From Salinisphaera sp. Q1T1-3 (lineage in GTDB: Bacteria; Pseudomonadota; Gammaproteobacteria; Nevskiales; Salinisphaeraceae): 64,000 bases of DNA. Within the stretch, counting starts at the first letter, position 1; every line of letters begins with the position of its first letter. The notes beneath the pieces were generated by a model, which was not told the origin of the DNA, searched no databases, and saw only the letters and a program-made list of their open reading frames with translations. Positions 46,629-62,329 of the stretch are shown here, piece by piece. The stretch covers positions 1 through 64,000 of the forward strand of contig NZ_QZWD01000003.1 in assembly GCF_003602005.1 (NCBI RefSeq). The letters are read 5' to 3'. The translations under genes and the position numbers were made by a program.

Positions 46629-49600
46629 TCATTGATTCCGAACACCGAACAGACGCTGCCGCAGCCCGCGCATCCGGGCCCGCATCCGATCCATCACGAG
46701 ATAGATCGCCGGCGTGGTGTAGATCGTGAGCAGTTGAGAGACGATCAGCCCGCCGATGATGGTGACGCCGAGCGGCTGGCGCAGCTCCGAGCCGGGCCCG
46801 GTGAACAGCAGCAGTGGCACGGCGCCGAACACGGCCGCCATCGTGGTCATGGTGATCGGCCGGAAGCGCTCTCGCGCGGCGGCGAAGATCGCGTCCTCGG
46901 CCGACAGTCCGCGTCGCCGCTCGGCCTCCAGCGCGAAGTCCACGAGCATGATGCCGTTCTTCTTCACGATGCCGATCAGTAGCACGATGCCGATCACCGG
47001 CATCAGCGACAGCGCCGTATTGGTCAGATACAGCGCCAGCACCGCGCCGAAACCGGCCGAGGGCAGGGTCGAGATGATGGTCAACGGATGCAACAGGCTC
47101 TCGTAGAGAATGCCGAGAACGAGATACACCGAGACCAGAGCCGCGACGATCAACAACAGTTCGTGGCCCGCACTGGCCGGATTGGCATCGCTGTCCTGGT
47201 CGATGTGCAGATCGGCCGGCGGATGCAGCTCGGCCAGGGCGTCGGCGATCGCCGCACGGGCAGTCCCTGTCGTTGCGCCGGCGGCCAGGTTGTAGCTGAA
47301 GCTGACCGAAGGAAACTGGTTGTCGTGGCTGACCGACAGCGGCGCGGTGCCCATCTGTTGCGTGGTGACCGCGGATAGCGGTACCTGGGTGCCGTCGTCG
47401 GCCGAGACATAGATATCGCGCACGTCATCGACCTGGCGCTGATGCGCCGGGCCGACGCCGAGCACGACCTTGTACTGGTTGTTGTCGGTATAGATGGTCG
47501 AGACCTGGCGCTGCGAGAAGGCGTTGTTGAGTGCGGTATCGATCGCATTGACCGAGACATGCAGGCGCGCGGCGGCATCACGATCGATGACCAGATTGAC
47601 CTGCGGTCCGCCATCGTTGCGATCGGACGACACATCGGTGAGCGCGCCGATCTGCTTCAGACGCGCGAGCACGCGGGGCGTCCATTCGTCGAGCAGGTCG
47701 AGGTCCGGGCTCCAGAGGGTGAACGAATAACTGCCGCGTCCGCCGCCGTGCACGCCGGTCGGCAACGACTGGATCGCATGCAGATAGGTCCGGGCATCGC
47801 GGATCTGTGCGAGCTTGGGCCGCAGCCGGTCGATGACCTGTTGTGCGGTGGCCGTTCGCTGGCTGGCCGGGACCAGGGCCACGAACATCTGTGCCGAATT
47901 CGAGCCGCCCCGGCCGGAGGAGCCGATCGAGTCGCCGACATGTGCTACGGCGGGGTCGGCCGCCACGATCTTCTCGATCCGCGATTGCAACGCGACCATG
48001 CGCTCGAACGACGCATCGGGCGCGCCCTGCACTGAGCCGATGATCAGATCGGCATCGCCTTCGGGCAGAAAGCTTTTTGGCAGATGGATGAACAACGCGA
48101 CCATGCACACCAGCGACAGGAAGGTCACGCCGAGCATCAGCCAGCGCGCGCCGATGACCGGCTTCAGGCTGGCCGCATAAAGTGTGTTCAGGCGTTCGAG
48201 CAACGGCTCCATGAGCCGGTCCAGGCGGGTTTCCCGTGGCTTCATCCCGCGCTGGATGAAGCGGCTGCAGATCATCGGTGTGACGGTCAGCGACACGACG
48301 GCCGACACCGCGATGGCAAAGACCAGCGTCAACGAGAACTCGCGCAGCATGCGCCCCGGGATGCCGCCCATGAGCACGAGTGGGCTGAACGCGGCGATCA
48401 GCGAGATGCTGATCGAGACCACCGTGAAGCCGATCTGCTTGGCCCCGGCGAAAGCCGCCCGCAACGGCCGCATGCCGGCTTCGAGATTGCGGTAGACATT
48501 CTCGATCATGACGATCGCATCGTCGACGACGAAGCCGACCGAAATGGTCAGCGCCATCAACGACAGATTGTCCAGCGAAAAACCGCACAGCCACATCAGG
48601 ATGGCCGTGCCCGCCAGTGACAACGGCACCGTGATGCCGGCCGCCACGGTGGCTACCGCCCGACGCAGGAACAACAGCACCACCAGCATCACCAGCGCGA
48701 TGCTGGCAGCCAGGGTGAACTGCAGATCGTCGACGCTGGCATGGATGGTCGTGGTGCGGTCCGAGAAGATCGAGACATCGATGCCGGCCGGGGTCCAGCG
48801 ATCCAGCGTGGGCAGCATCTCCTTGATGCGGGCGACGGTATCCACGACGTTGGCACCGGCAGACTGGTGCACGATGAGCAGCACCGCCGGACGACCGTCG
48901 TAGCCGCCGGTCTGCAGACGATCGCGCGTGCCGCGATAGACGTGCGCGACATCGGAAAGCGGCACGAGCGTGCCGTCGGCCCGCTTGATCGGGATGTCGG
49001 CGTAGCCTTGCGGCGAGGTCAGTTCGCTGTTCGTGGCCACGTCATGCCGTTGGTCGGCGCCGCCGAAACTGCCGAGCGGTCCGAGCGTGTTGGCGCCCGT
49101 GATCGCTTGGCGCACCGCCTCGAGCCCCACGCCCATGTCGGCCAGACGATGCGGCTGCATGTCGACACGAATCGCCGGCTGTTCTGCGCCGGTGACGTTG
49201 ACATCCGATACCCCCTGAACCTGGGCGATGCGCTGGGCGATGACCGTATCGGCCACGTCGTAGACCTGGCTGGTCGGCAGCGTCTTGGACGTCAGCGCCA
49301 GGATCAGGATCGGGAATGCCGAGGGATTGATCTTGCGCAGATGCGGCTGTTCGGGGAGATTACCGGGCAGATCGGCCTGGGCGGCGTTGATCGCCGACTG
49401 CACGTCCTGGGCGGCCCCGTCGATGTCCCGGTTCAGGGCGAACTGGATCATGATCTGCGTCGAGCCCAGTGTGCTGGTCGAGGTCATGCCGGTCACGCCC
49501 GGAATCTGGCCGAGACGTCGTTCGAGTGGCGCGGCCACCGTGGCGGCGACGGTTTCCGGGCTGGCACCGGGCAGACTTGCCGAAACGGTGACGATCGGCA

Positions 49601-49724
49601 GATCCACCTGCGGCAGGTTGGCCACGGGCAGGAAGATATAGCTGACCGCGCCCAGCAGCATCAGTCCGATCGCCAGCAGTACGGTGGCGATCGGGCGGCG
49701 AATGAACGGAGCCGACAGATGCAT
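46629..49724 (-). CDS. RND efflux transporter, MdtC-like subunit
   Basis: Proton-driven inner-membrane drug exporter, 1031 residues, twelve helices and two large periplasmic domains. TSTSTLGSTQIMIQFALNRD and SAINAAQADLPGNLPEQP are typical of the MdtB/MdtC branch; VGFVVDDAIVMIENVYRNLE carries the paired Asp of the proton relay in helix IV. It lies 9 bp after a second RND gene, so the pump is probably a hetero-trimer of two RND proteins as in MdtABC. Likely substrates are bile salts, novobiocin or siderophores, inferred from the family. Confidence 0.9.
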   Translation of the reverse strand: MHLSAPFIRRPIATVLLAIGLMLLGAVSYIFLPVANLPQVDLPIVTVSASLPGASPETVAATVAAPLERRLGQIPGVTGMTSTSTLGSTQIMIQFALNRDIDGAAQDVQSAINAAQADLPGNLPEQPHLRKINPSAFPILILALTSKTLPTSQVYDVADTVIAQRIAQVQGVSDVNVTGAEQPAIRVDMQPHRLADMGVGLEAVRQAITGANTLGPLGSFGGADQRHDVATNSELTSPQGYADIPIKRADGTLVPLSDVAHVYRGTRDRLQTGGYDGRPAVLLIVHQSAGANVVDTVARIKEMLPTLDRWTPAGIDVSIFSDRTTTIHASVDDLQFTLAASIALVMLVVLLFLRRAVATVAAGITVPLSLAGTAILMWLCGFSLDNLSLMALTISVGFVVDDAIVMIENVYRNLEAGMRPLRAAFAGAKQIGFTVVSISISLIAAFSPLVLMGGIPGRMLREFSLTLVFAIAVSAVVSLTVTPMICSRFIQRGMKPRETRLDRLMEPLLERLNTLYAASLKPVIGARWLMLGVTFLSLVCMVALFIHLPKSFLPEGDADLIIGSVQGAPDASFERMVALQSRIEKIVAADPAVAHVGDSIGSSGRGGSNSAQMFVALVPASQRTATAQQVIDRLRPKLAQIRDARTYLHAIQSLPTGVHGGGRGSYSFTLWSPDLDLLDEWTPRVLARLKQIGALTDVSSDRNDGGPQVNLVIDRDAAARLHVSVNAIDTALNNAFSQRQVSTIYTDNNQYKVVLGVGPAHQRQVDDVRDIYVSADDGTQVPLSAVTTQQMGTAPLSVSHDNQFPSVSFSYNLAAGATTGTARAAIADALAELHPPADLHIDQDSDANPASAGHELLLIVAALVSVYLVLGILYESLLHPLTIISTLPSAGFGAVLALYLTNTALSLMPVIGIVLLIGIVKKNGIMLVDFALEAERRRGLSAEDAIFAAARERFRPITMTTMAAVFGAVPLLLFTGPGSELRQPLGVTIIGGLIVSQLLTIYTTPAIYLVMDRMRARMRGLRQRLFGVRNQ

Positions 49725-49733
49725 GCCGCTCGA

Positions 49734-52700
49734 TCAGCGCGCCGGTGGCGCCAGACCGCGCTGGCTCGCCTGGCGGTCGGAGGCGCCAAGACGCCGGCCG
49801 AGGCGGCTGCGCGCCATGCGCTCACGCACGCCGTCCATCGCCAGATAGATCACCGGTGTGGTGTAGAGCGTCATCAGCTGGCTGACGAGCAGCCCGCCGA
49901 TGATCGTCACCCCGAGCGGCACGCGCAGTTCGGAACCGACGCCGTCCGACAGGGCCAGCGGCAGGGCGCCGAGCAGGGCGGCCAGCGTGGTCATCATGAT
50001 CGGCCGGAAGCGCTTGAGCGCGGCCTCGCGGATGGCGGCTTCGGGAGTGGCCCCGCGGCCGCGCTCGGCATCGAGGGCGAAGTCGATCATCATGATCGCG
50101 TTCTTCTTCACGATACCCATCAGCAGAATGATGCCGATCAGGGCCACGATCGACAGATCGAAACCGAACAACCAGAGTGCGGCCAGGGCACCGACGCCGG
50201 CTGATGGCAGGGTGGTGAGAATCGTGAACGGGTGGATGAAGCTCTCGTAGAGCACGCCGAGCACGATGTAGATCACGATCACTGCCGCCAGAATCAGCCA
50301 GGGCTCGGCGGCCAGCGACTTGGAGAACTCCGCTGCACTGCCCACGAACGTACCCTGGATCGCTGGCGGCATGCCGATCGTCTGTTCGGCCTGCTGGATG
50401 GTCTGTACCGCCTGGCCGAGCGAGACGCCGGGCGCGAGGTCGAAATTCAGCGTCGCGGCCGGGAACTGTTCCTGGCGTTGTACCGCGAGCGGGGCGGTGC
50501 CCAGATGCGTATCGGCGACGCTGTGCAACGGAATCTGGGTGTTGTCGCCGGTCGGGACATAAAGATTGGCCATGACCGACGGATCGGTCTGGAAGCGCGG
50601 TGCGGCTTCGAGGATCACCCGATACTGGTTGGCCTGCCCGTAGATCGTCGAGATCTGACGTTGGCCGAAGGCATCGTAGAGCGTGTCGTCGATGGCCTGC
50701 ATGCTCACGTCCAGGCGGCCCGCCGTGGTGCGATCGACGTTGACCTGAACCCGCTGACCGCGATTGGTGATGTCCGAGGACACGTGGCGCAGACCGTCGG
50801 CGCCCTGGAGCCGATGCGTCAAGGCGTCGGACCATTTCGTGAGCCGTGCCCGATCGCTGTCGGTGAGCACGTATTGATACTGCGTGGGCCCGCCCGTGGT
50901 GGCGATCTGGATGCTCTGCACGGCCTTGAACACCACGCCGGCGCCCGGAATATCGGCGACACGCCGGTTCAGCCGGGCGATCAGGGTATCGATATCGTCA
51001 TCGCGGTCGGCACGTGGGGCGAGCACGATGGACATGCTGGCCTGGTTCGGCGTGGTGTTGTTGCTGCTCACGCCGACCGTGGAGCTCACCCCCCGGACAT
51101 CCGGATCAGCGCGCACGGCCGCATCGACGCGTGACTGCAGCTTTTTCATCGCCGCGAACGAGATCGACTGCGTCGCCCGGGTCTGGGCGGTCAGCAGGCC
51201 TGTGTCCTCCTGCGGCAGAAAGCCCTTCGGGATGAATACATAAAGCGCGATCGTGACGACCAGCGTCGCCGCGGTCGCCCAAAGCGTGGTGCCTCGGAAT
51301 GACAGCACCACGGCCAGGGATCGCGCGTAGACGTCCGTCAGCCGGGCCACGCCGCGATCGGCAAGGGTCGCGGCGCGGCCGAGCCGGCCCGGACGGCGCG
51401 ACCGGCGGCCCGACAGGAGGCGGGCACACATCATGGGGGTGAGCGTGAGCGAGACGATGGCCGAAACGACCACGGCGACCGACAGCGTCAACGCGAATTC
51501 ATGGAACAGCCGGCCCACGATACCCGGCATCAGCAGCAGCGGGATGAAGACCGCCACGAGCGACAGCGTCAGCGACACGATGGTGAAACCGATTTCGCCG
51601 GCCCCTCGGAAGGCCGCGGTCATCGGCGACTCGCCGTTTTCGAGATGCCGGACGATGTTCTCGATCATCACGATGGCGTCATCGACCACGAAGCCCGTGG
51701 CGATCGTCAACGCCATCAACGACAGGTTGTCGAGCGAGAATTCGGCGAACCACATCACCCCGAATGTCGCCACCAGCGACAAAGGCAGGGCGACACCGGC
51801 GATGACCGTGGCACTGAGGCTGCGTAGAAACAGCAGGACGACCATCACCACCAGGGCCACGGCCAGCACCAGCGTGAACTGCACGTCGTGGACCGAGGCA
51901 CGAATGGTGCCGGTCCGGTCGGAGACGACCTGCATGTGGACGCCGGCCGGCATGGCATTCTCCAGGTCCGGCAGTTTCGCCTTCAGGGCATCGACCGTGT
52001 TGACGATGTTTGCGCCGGGCTGGCGCAGCACGTCGAGCACGATCGCGGGTTGGCCGTTGAAGTGGGCGGCGACCTGGTTGTCCTCCACGCCGGAGACGAC
52101 GTCGGCCACGTCCGACAGCCGTACCGGGGCATCGTTTTCGTAGGCGACGATCAGGTCCCGATAGGCGGCGGCGTTGGCCAGCTGGTCGTTGGCATCGATC
52201 GTGTAAGCCTTGACCGCCCCGGACAACGAGCCCTTGGATTGATTGACGTTGGCCGCGGCGATGGCGCTGCGCAGACTTTCCAGACCGAGGCCGTACGAGG
52301 CCAGTTGCGGCACATTGGCCTGGATGCGCACGGCTGGCCGGACACCGCCCTCGACCGAGACATGGCCGACGCCGGCGACCTCGGACAGCCGCTGGGCCAG
52401 CAGCGTGTCGGCGATGTCTGAAAGCCGCGACATGGGGAGCGTCTTCGATGTCAGGGCCAGCGACAGAATGGGCGTGTCGGCCGGATTGACCTTTGAATAG
52501 CTGGGGGGATACGGCAGATTGTTCGGTAGATCCCCCTGGGCTTCGTTGATCGCGTCCTGAACGTCCTGGGCGGCGGCATCGATGTCGCGGTTCAGGCCGA
52601 ACTGCAGCGTGATCTGGCTGCGCCCGGCCGAACTGGTCGAGGTCATGTCGGCCAGGCCCTGAATCTCGCCGAGCTGGTGTTCCAGCGGGGCCGTGACCAA

Positions 52701-52883
52701 TCGCGAGATCGTATCGGCACTGGCGCCGGGCAGACGGGTGGTGACCTGAATCGTCGGGAAATCGACCTGCGGCAAGGCGGAGATCGGCAGGAAGCGATAG
52801 CCCAGCAGGCCGCCGAGCAGGATCGCGAACGCCAGAAGCGAGGTCGCGATCGGGCGTCGGATGAACAGATCGGAGACGCGCAT
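49734..52883 (-). CDS. RND efflux transporter, MdtB-like subunit
   Basis: First of two tandem RND pumps, 1049 residues. Signature stretches include TSTSSAGRSQITLQFGLNRD, DAINEAQGDLPNNLPYPP, and ATGFVVDDAIVMIENIVRHL with the proton-relay aspartates. The C-terminal half repeats the architecture, with FDLSIVALIGIILLMGIVKK. It overlaps the membrane fusion protein gene by 1 bp, so the adaptor and pump are translated from one message. Sequence divergence from its downstream neighbour indicates an old duplication. Confidence 0.9.
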   Translation of the reverse strand: MRVSDLFIRRPIATSLLAFAILLGGLLGYRFLPISALPQVDFPTIQVTTRLPGASADTISRLVTAPLEHQLGEIQGLADMTSTSSAGRSQITLQFGLNRDIDAAAQDVQDAINEAQGDLPNNLPYPPSYSKVNPADTPILSLALTSKTLPMSRLSDIADTLLAQRLSEVAGVGHVSVEGGVRPAVRIQANVPQLASYGLGLESLRSAIAAANVNQSKGSLSGAVKAYTIDANDQLANAAAYRDLIVAYENDAPVRLSDVADVVSGVEDNQVAAHFNGQPAIVLDVLRQPGANIVNTVDALKAKLPDLENAMPAGVHMQVVSDRTGTIRASVHDVQFTLVLAVALVVMVVLLFLRSLSATVIAGVALPLSLVATFGVMWFAEFSLDNLSLMALTIATGFVVDDAIVMIENIVRHLENGESPMTAAFRGAGEIGFTIVSLTLSLVAVFIPLLLMPGIVGRLFHEFALTLSVAVVVSAIVSLTLTPMMCARLLSGRRSRRPGRLGRAATLADRGVARLTDVYARSLAVVLSFRGTTLWATAATLVVTIALYVFIPKGFLPQEDTGLLTAQTRATQSISFAAMKKLQSRVDAAVRADPDVRGVSSTVGVSSNNTTPNQASMSIVLAPRADRDDDIDTLIARLNRRVADIPGAGVVFKAVQSIQIATTGGPTQYQYVLTDSDRARLTKWSDALTHRLQGADGLRHVSSDITNRGQRVQVNVDRTTAGRLDVSMQAIDDTLYDAFGQRQISTIYGQANQYRVILEAAPRFQTDPSVMANLYVPTGDNTQIPLHSVADTHLGTAPLAVQRQEQFPAATLNFDLAPGVSLGQAVQTIQQAEQTIGMPPAIQGTFVGSAAEFSKSLAAEPWLILAAVIVIYIVLGVLYESFIHPFTILTTLPSAGVGALAALWLFGFDLSIVALIGIILLMGIVKKNAIMMIDFALDAERGRGATPEAAIREAALKRFRPIMMTTLAALLGALPLALSDGVGSELRVPLGVTIIGGLLVSQLMTLYTTPVIYLAMDGVRERMARSRLGRRLGASDRQASQRGLAPPAR

Positions 52884-54136
52884 CAGTTGCGGTCGCCGGC
52901 CTTGTCTTGTCCTGTTGCGGGCGACGATGTCCGGTTCCTGCTGGACGCGTCATCGGCGGCGCCGGCGATACCGGGCGATGTGTCCGTGCCAGATCCCGAG
53001 GCGTCGTCGGTCTTCGGCCGCTTGATCTTGGTGCCATCGGACAGCTGGCCGAAGCCGGCCGTGATCACCTCATCGCCGGGCGCCAGACCGCTCCCGATGA
53101 CGGCTTCGGTCTCGTTCTGCTGAAGCACATCGACCGATTGCATCGCGGCCTTGTCGTCGGCATCGATGGTATAGACAAACGCGCCGTTCGGGCCTTCCTG
53201 TACCGCGGCGATCGGCACCACGGTGGCATCCGTGCGGGTGCCGACCCGCAGGTGCGCATTGACGAACTGGCCGGGCCAGAGCTGTTCCTGCTCGTTCGGA
53301 AACACGGCCTTGAGCCGGATCGTGCCGGTGTCGGTGTCCACCTGATTGTTGACCACCGACAGTTCGCCCGTATCGAGGACGTCATTCGATTGGGCGCCGG
53401 TGACAGTGACAGTCAGTTTGGCATCGTCGCGTCGGGCGGCCGTGATGGCGCCGATATCGTCGGAGGGCAGGGTGAACACGGCTGTGATCGGCTTGACCTG
53501 GGTGATGACCACGAGATCGGTCGAATCAGCCTGGACGATGTTGCCTTCATCGACCTGGCGCAGGCCGGTACGCCCGGTGATCGGGGCTTTCACCGAGGTA
53601 TAGCTGAGCGTGGCGCGGGCACTGTCGATCGCGGCCTTGTCGGAGGCGACCTGGGCTTCGTCCTGGCGCACGGTCGCGCGCGCCTGATCGGCCTGCTGCT
53701 GGGAAACATAGTTGGTCTTGGCGAGCTTGGCATAGCGTTTCAGATCCAGCCGGGCATTGGCCAGGGCGGACTGGTCCAGTGCGAGCTGAGCCTTGGCCTC
53801 GTCCAGATCGGCCTTGTAGGTCACCGGGTCGATCTTGGCGAGCACGTCGCCTTTTTCTACGCGCTGCCCTTCGGTGAAATTCACGGAAAGCAGCTTGCCA
53901 CCCACCTGCGGCTGGACGGTGACGGTCTGGAAAGCCTGGATGGTACCGACACCGTTAAGGATGATCGGCACATTCTTTGTGGTTGCTCGAGCGGTCAGGA
54001 TCGGCACGCCGCGATCGGCGGCGCCGGCACCGCGTGTGGTGGGCGGGCCCCCGGCTTGCATGAAGAAACCGTACCAGATCAGCCCGGCCAGTACGGCGAG
54101 CATGACAAGCACGATCAGCAGGCGTTTGATGGTCAT
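52883..54136 (-). CDS. RND membrane fusion protein, MdtA-like
   Basis: Periplasmic adaptor linking the RND pump to the outer-membrane channel, 417 residues. It has one N-terminal membrane anchor (KRLLIVLVMLAVLAGLIWYG), a lipoyl-type domain (TVQPQVGGKLLSVNFTEGQR), an alpha hairpin (VTYKADLDEAKAQLALDQSA; VSQQQADQARATVRQDEA) and beta-barrel domains with SVKAPITGRTGLRQVDEGN. The C-terminal 50 residues are Ser/Asp rich and disordered. A GAGGA Shine-Dalgarno precedes the ATG, beside the end of a decayed repeat. Confidence 0.92.
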   Translation of the reverse strand: MTIKRLLIVLVMLAVLAGLIWYGFFMQAGGPPTTRGAGAADRGVPILTARATTKNVPIILNGVGTIQAFQTVTVQPQVGGKLLSVNFTEGQRVEKGDVLAKIDPVTYKADLDEAKAQLALDQSALANARLDLKRYAKLAKTNYVSQQQADQARATVRQDEAQVASDKAAIDSARATLSYTSVKAPITGRTGLRQVDEGNIVQADSTDLVVITQVKPITAVFTLPSDDIGAITAARRDDAKLTVTVTGAQSNDVLDTGELSVVNNQVDTDTGTIRLKAVFPNEQEQLWPGQFVNAHLRVGTRTDATVVPIAAVQEGPNGAFVYTIDADDKAAMQSVDVLQQNETEAVIGSGLAPGDEVITAGFGQLSDGTKIKRPKTDDASGSGTDTSPGIAGAADDASSRNRTSSPATGQDKAGDRN

Positions 54137-54150
54137 CGTGGCAACGGTCC

Positions 54151-54438
54151 TCGGGCCTGTTGATGTGTGGTCCGGGCATCGGGTGGGCGGCCGTGGGCCG
54201 AAGCCGCGCTGCGCGGGATGGGGCGCCGCGGCGCCGTGGCAATAGATTGTTGTGCGGTCATGTGCCCGTCGTTTTCAGTGGCCCCCCGATTCGTCGGCAC
54301 GGGCGGTCGGGCCGCCACCGGGTCGTGTTTGTCGAGCGTGGCTTGTCTGCACGCCCGGCGCACGAGGCATGCGGTATGCTTCCTGTGTGCATTGAAAAAC
54401 GCCTGTCCGGGGCTGGCACGAAACATCGTCACGGGTTA
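54151..54438 (-). repeat. Possible degenerate MITE-like element, copy 8
   Basis: The ~300-bp gap between the outer-membrane factor and adaptor genes has, on the minus strand, CGATGTTTCGTGCCAG just after the TAA stop of the first gene. Just before the adaptor Shine-Dalgarno it has ACACATCAACAGGCCCGA. These match the left and right element ends, at the expected distance of about 288 bp. The interior does not resemble the other copies, so this is either a decayed copy or another element sharing the same ends. Confidence 0.5.
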
Positions 54439-55956
54439 CAGCGCGGGCATCTGCGCGGTGTCGATATCGTCCTCGTCCCAGCCGCCGCCCAGCGCCTGGT
54501 ACAGGCTGACCGCTGCGTTCAGACGGGCCTGGCGGGTCTGGGCCAGTGTATCGCGCGCGGAGAACAGCGTCTGTTCGGTGTCCAGGACGGTCGTGACATC
54601 GGTGATGCCCTCGCGCAGGCGTGCGCGGGAGATATCAAGCGCACGCTGGGCCAGCGCGACCGCATGGGCCTGACGTTTTTCCTGTTCCGTCGTCTGGCGG
54701 ACATCGGTCAGCGCGTTGTCCACGTCCTCGAAGGCATTGATAACCGTGCTCTGGTAGTCGGCGAGCAGTTCGGCATAGCGAGCCCGGCTGACGGCCAGCT
54801 GCCCGCGCAGCGCGCCGCCCTGGAAAATGGGCTGCGTGATGTTGCCGGCCAGGGAATAGAATTCGTTGACCGGATCGAACAAGCCGCCGAGCAGGGCATT
54901 CTGCCAGCCGCCCTGAGCGGTCAGGTCGAAGCTCGGAAACAGGGCGGCCTTGGCCGAGGAGACATCGTAGCGGGCGCCGGCGAGCTGGGCGCGGGCCTGG
55001 GCGATGTCCGGACGACGCGTCAGCAGTGTGGCCGGCAATCCGGCCGCGATCGTCGGGACCGTCAGCGCGGACGGATCGGCGATCCGGATATTCAGCGCGG
55101 CCGGCGGCTGGCCGAGCAGTACCGCCAGGGCATTGATGTTCTGCTGCAGCTGCTGGCGCAACGGCGGAATCGCGGCCTGCTGGTTGGCGACCTGGGTTTC
55201 CTGCTGCGCGACGTCCAGCGCATTGGCAATGCCGACCTGCAGCTGGGCCTGCAGCGCCTTGAGCAGATCGCGTGCGGTGGCGAGATTGTCCTGCGCGATC
55301 TTCAGACGATCCTGCGTGGCGACGATCGTGAAGTAGGTCGAGGCCACGCTGGCCTCGGTGCTCAACGCGACCGTGGCGGCATCATAACGGCTGGCCAGCG
55401 CTGCCTGTTTCGCCGATTTCAGATTGCTCAGGTTCTGGCCCCAGAAATCCAGCTCATAGCTGGCACTCAGGGTGGCCTGGTAATTGTTGCTGGCGGTCGA
55501 ACCACCGGAGCCGAGCGTCGTGGTAGTGGTACCGCCGTTGCCGTTGGGCAGGGAGATCGAGTTCGATCGATCGGAACCGGCCTGATAGTTGCGGGATGCC
55601 GTGCCCTGCGCGTTGAGGCTCGGCAGCAGCGAGGCACCGGAGACCCGGATCTGGGCATCGGCCTGGGCCACACGGGCGGCGGCGGCCGCGATGTCGTAAT
55701 TGGCGCGTCTGGCCTGTCCCATCAGCCGATCGAGCTCCGGCGAATCGAAGTTCTGCCACCATGTGGCCGAGGGCCACACGCTGGGTTGATCATCGCCGGC
55801 ACGATACTGATCCGGTGCCACGGCATCGGGCGGTGGCACGTTGGCCGGCAGCACGCAGCCGGCCAGTAGCGCCGGAATCGCGATGGCGAGTCCGAGTGGC
55901 CGCAGTCGTGCTGCATGTCGACGCAGTGCGTTGTCAACTGGAATGAGGCGGATCAT
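54436..55956 (-). CDS. Outer-membrane efflux channel, NodT/OprM family lipoprotein
   Basis: TolC-like outer-membrane component of the RND pump, 506 residues. The N-terminus is a lipoprotein signal peptide with the lipobox ALLAGCVLPA (lipidated Cys at about residue 34). The two OEP repeats are visible: WWQNFDSPELDRLMGQARRA, YDIAAAAARVAQADAQIRVS, FWGQNLSNLKSAKQAALASR, RPDIAQARAQLAGARYDVSS, and SLAGNITQPIFQGGALRGQL. First gene of the efflux operon in transcription direction; no clear promoter found upstream. Confidence 0.92.
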   Translation of the reverse strand: MIRLIPVDNALRRHAARLRPLGLAIAIPALLAGCVLPANVPPPDAVAPDQYRAGDDQPSVWPSATWWQNFDSPELDRLMGQARRANYDIAAAAARVAQADAQIRVSGASLLPSLNAQGTASRNYQAGSDRSNSISLPNGNGGTTTTTLGSGGSTASNNYQATLSASYELDFWGQNLSNLKSAKQAALASRYDAATVALSTEASVASTYFTIVATQDRLKIAQDNLATARDLLKALQAQLQVGIANALDVAQQETQVANQQAAIPPLRQQLQQNINALAVLLGQPPAALNIRIADPSALTVPTIAAGLPATLLTRRPDIAQARAQLAGARYDVSSAKAALFPSFDLTAQGGWQNALLGGLFDPVNEFYSLAGNITQPIFQGGALRGQLAVSRARYAELLADYQSTVINAFEDVDNALTDVRQTTEQEKRQAHAVALAQRALDISRARLREGITDVTTVLDTEQTLFSARDTLAQTRQARLNAAVSLYQALGGGWDEDDIDTAQMPAL

Positions 55957-56090
55957 GATGTCCAGTGTGACAACCCTCGTGCGTCGCGCATACGTGTCGG
56001 CTCGGAGGACATACCCGCCGACGCCATGAATACCATGTGTTCGCCATGCATGAATAACGCCGATTCAGATGACATGACAGGCGTGGTACG

Positions 56091-56116
56091 AAAAAGGCCC
56101 GCACAAGCGAGCCTTT
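56091..56116 (-). terminator. Rho-independent terminator of gltBD
   Basis: On the minus strand AAAGGCTCGC and GCGGGCCTTT form a stem with one mismatch around TTGT, ending in a run of five T. It is 28 bp beyond the gltD stop. Confidence 0.8.
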
Positions 56117-56143
56117 GTCGTACGTGCCGGTGACCCGCTCGGA

Positions 56144-62090
<5,947 letters not shown>

Positions 62091-62229
62091 AAATCTAGTC
62101 CCCTGGCTGGGCGGGGCCGTCGCAGTGCGCGCCGCGGGCCCGATACATCGATACGATGCCGGGCGGCACACGGTTTCGGCGACGACACGGGCGCATGATC
62201 GCGCCCACGCGGCTGTCGCGCGTCATTTC

Positions 62230-62258
62230 AATATAAAAGGCCGGCAATCGACAATCAA
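62230..62258 (-). promoter_or_regulatory. Predicted sigma-70 promoter of gltBD
   Basis: On the minus strand TTGATT (62253-62258) and TATATT (62230-62235) are spaced exactly 17 bp apart, a near-consensus pair in an otherwise GC-rich region. The start site would be near 62223, leaving a leader of about 130 nt before the gltB ATG. It lies in the 239-bp gap between aroB and gltB. Confidence 0.65.
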
Positions 62259-62329
62259 TCGCTGCCGCTCACAGGCGACCCGCATCTGACGACGTGACGG
62301 GGCGCCCGGCCGTCGCGTCGCAAGGGCGG

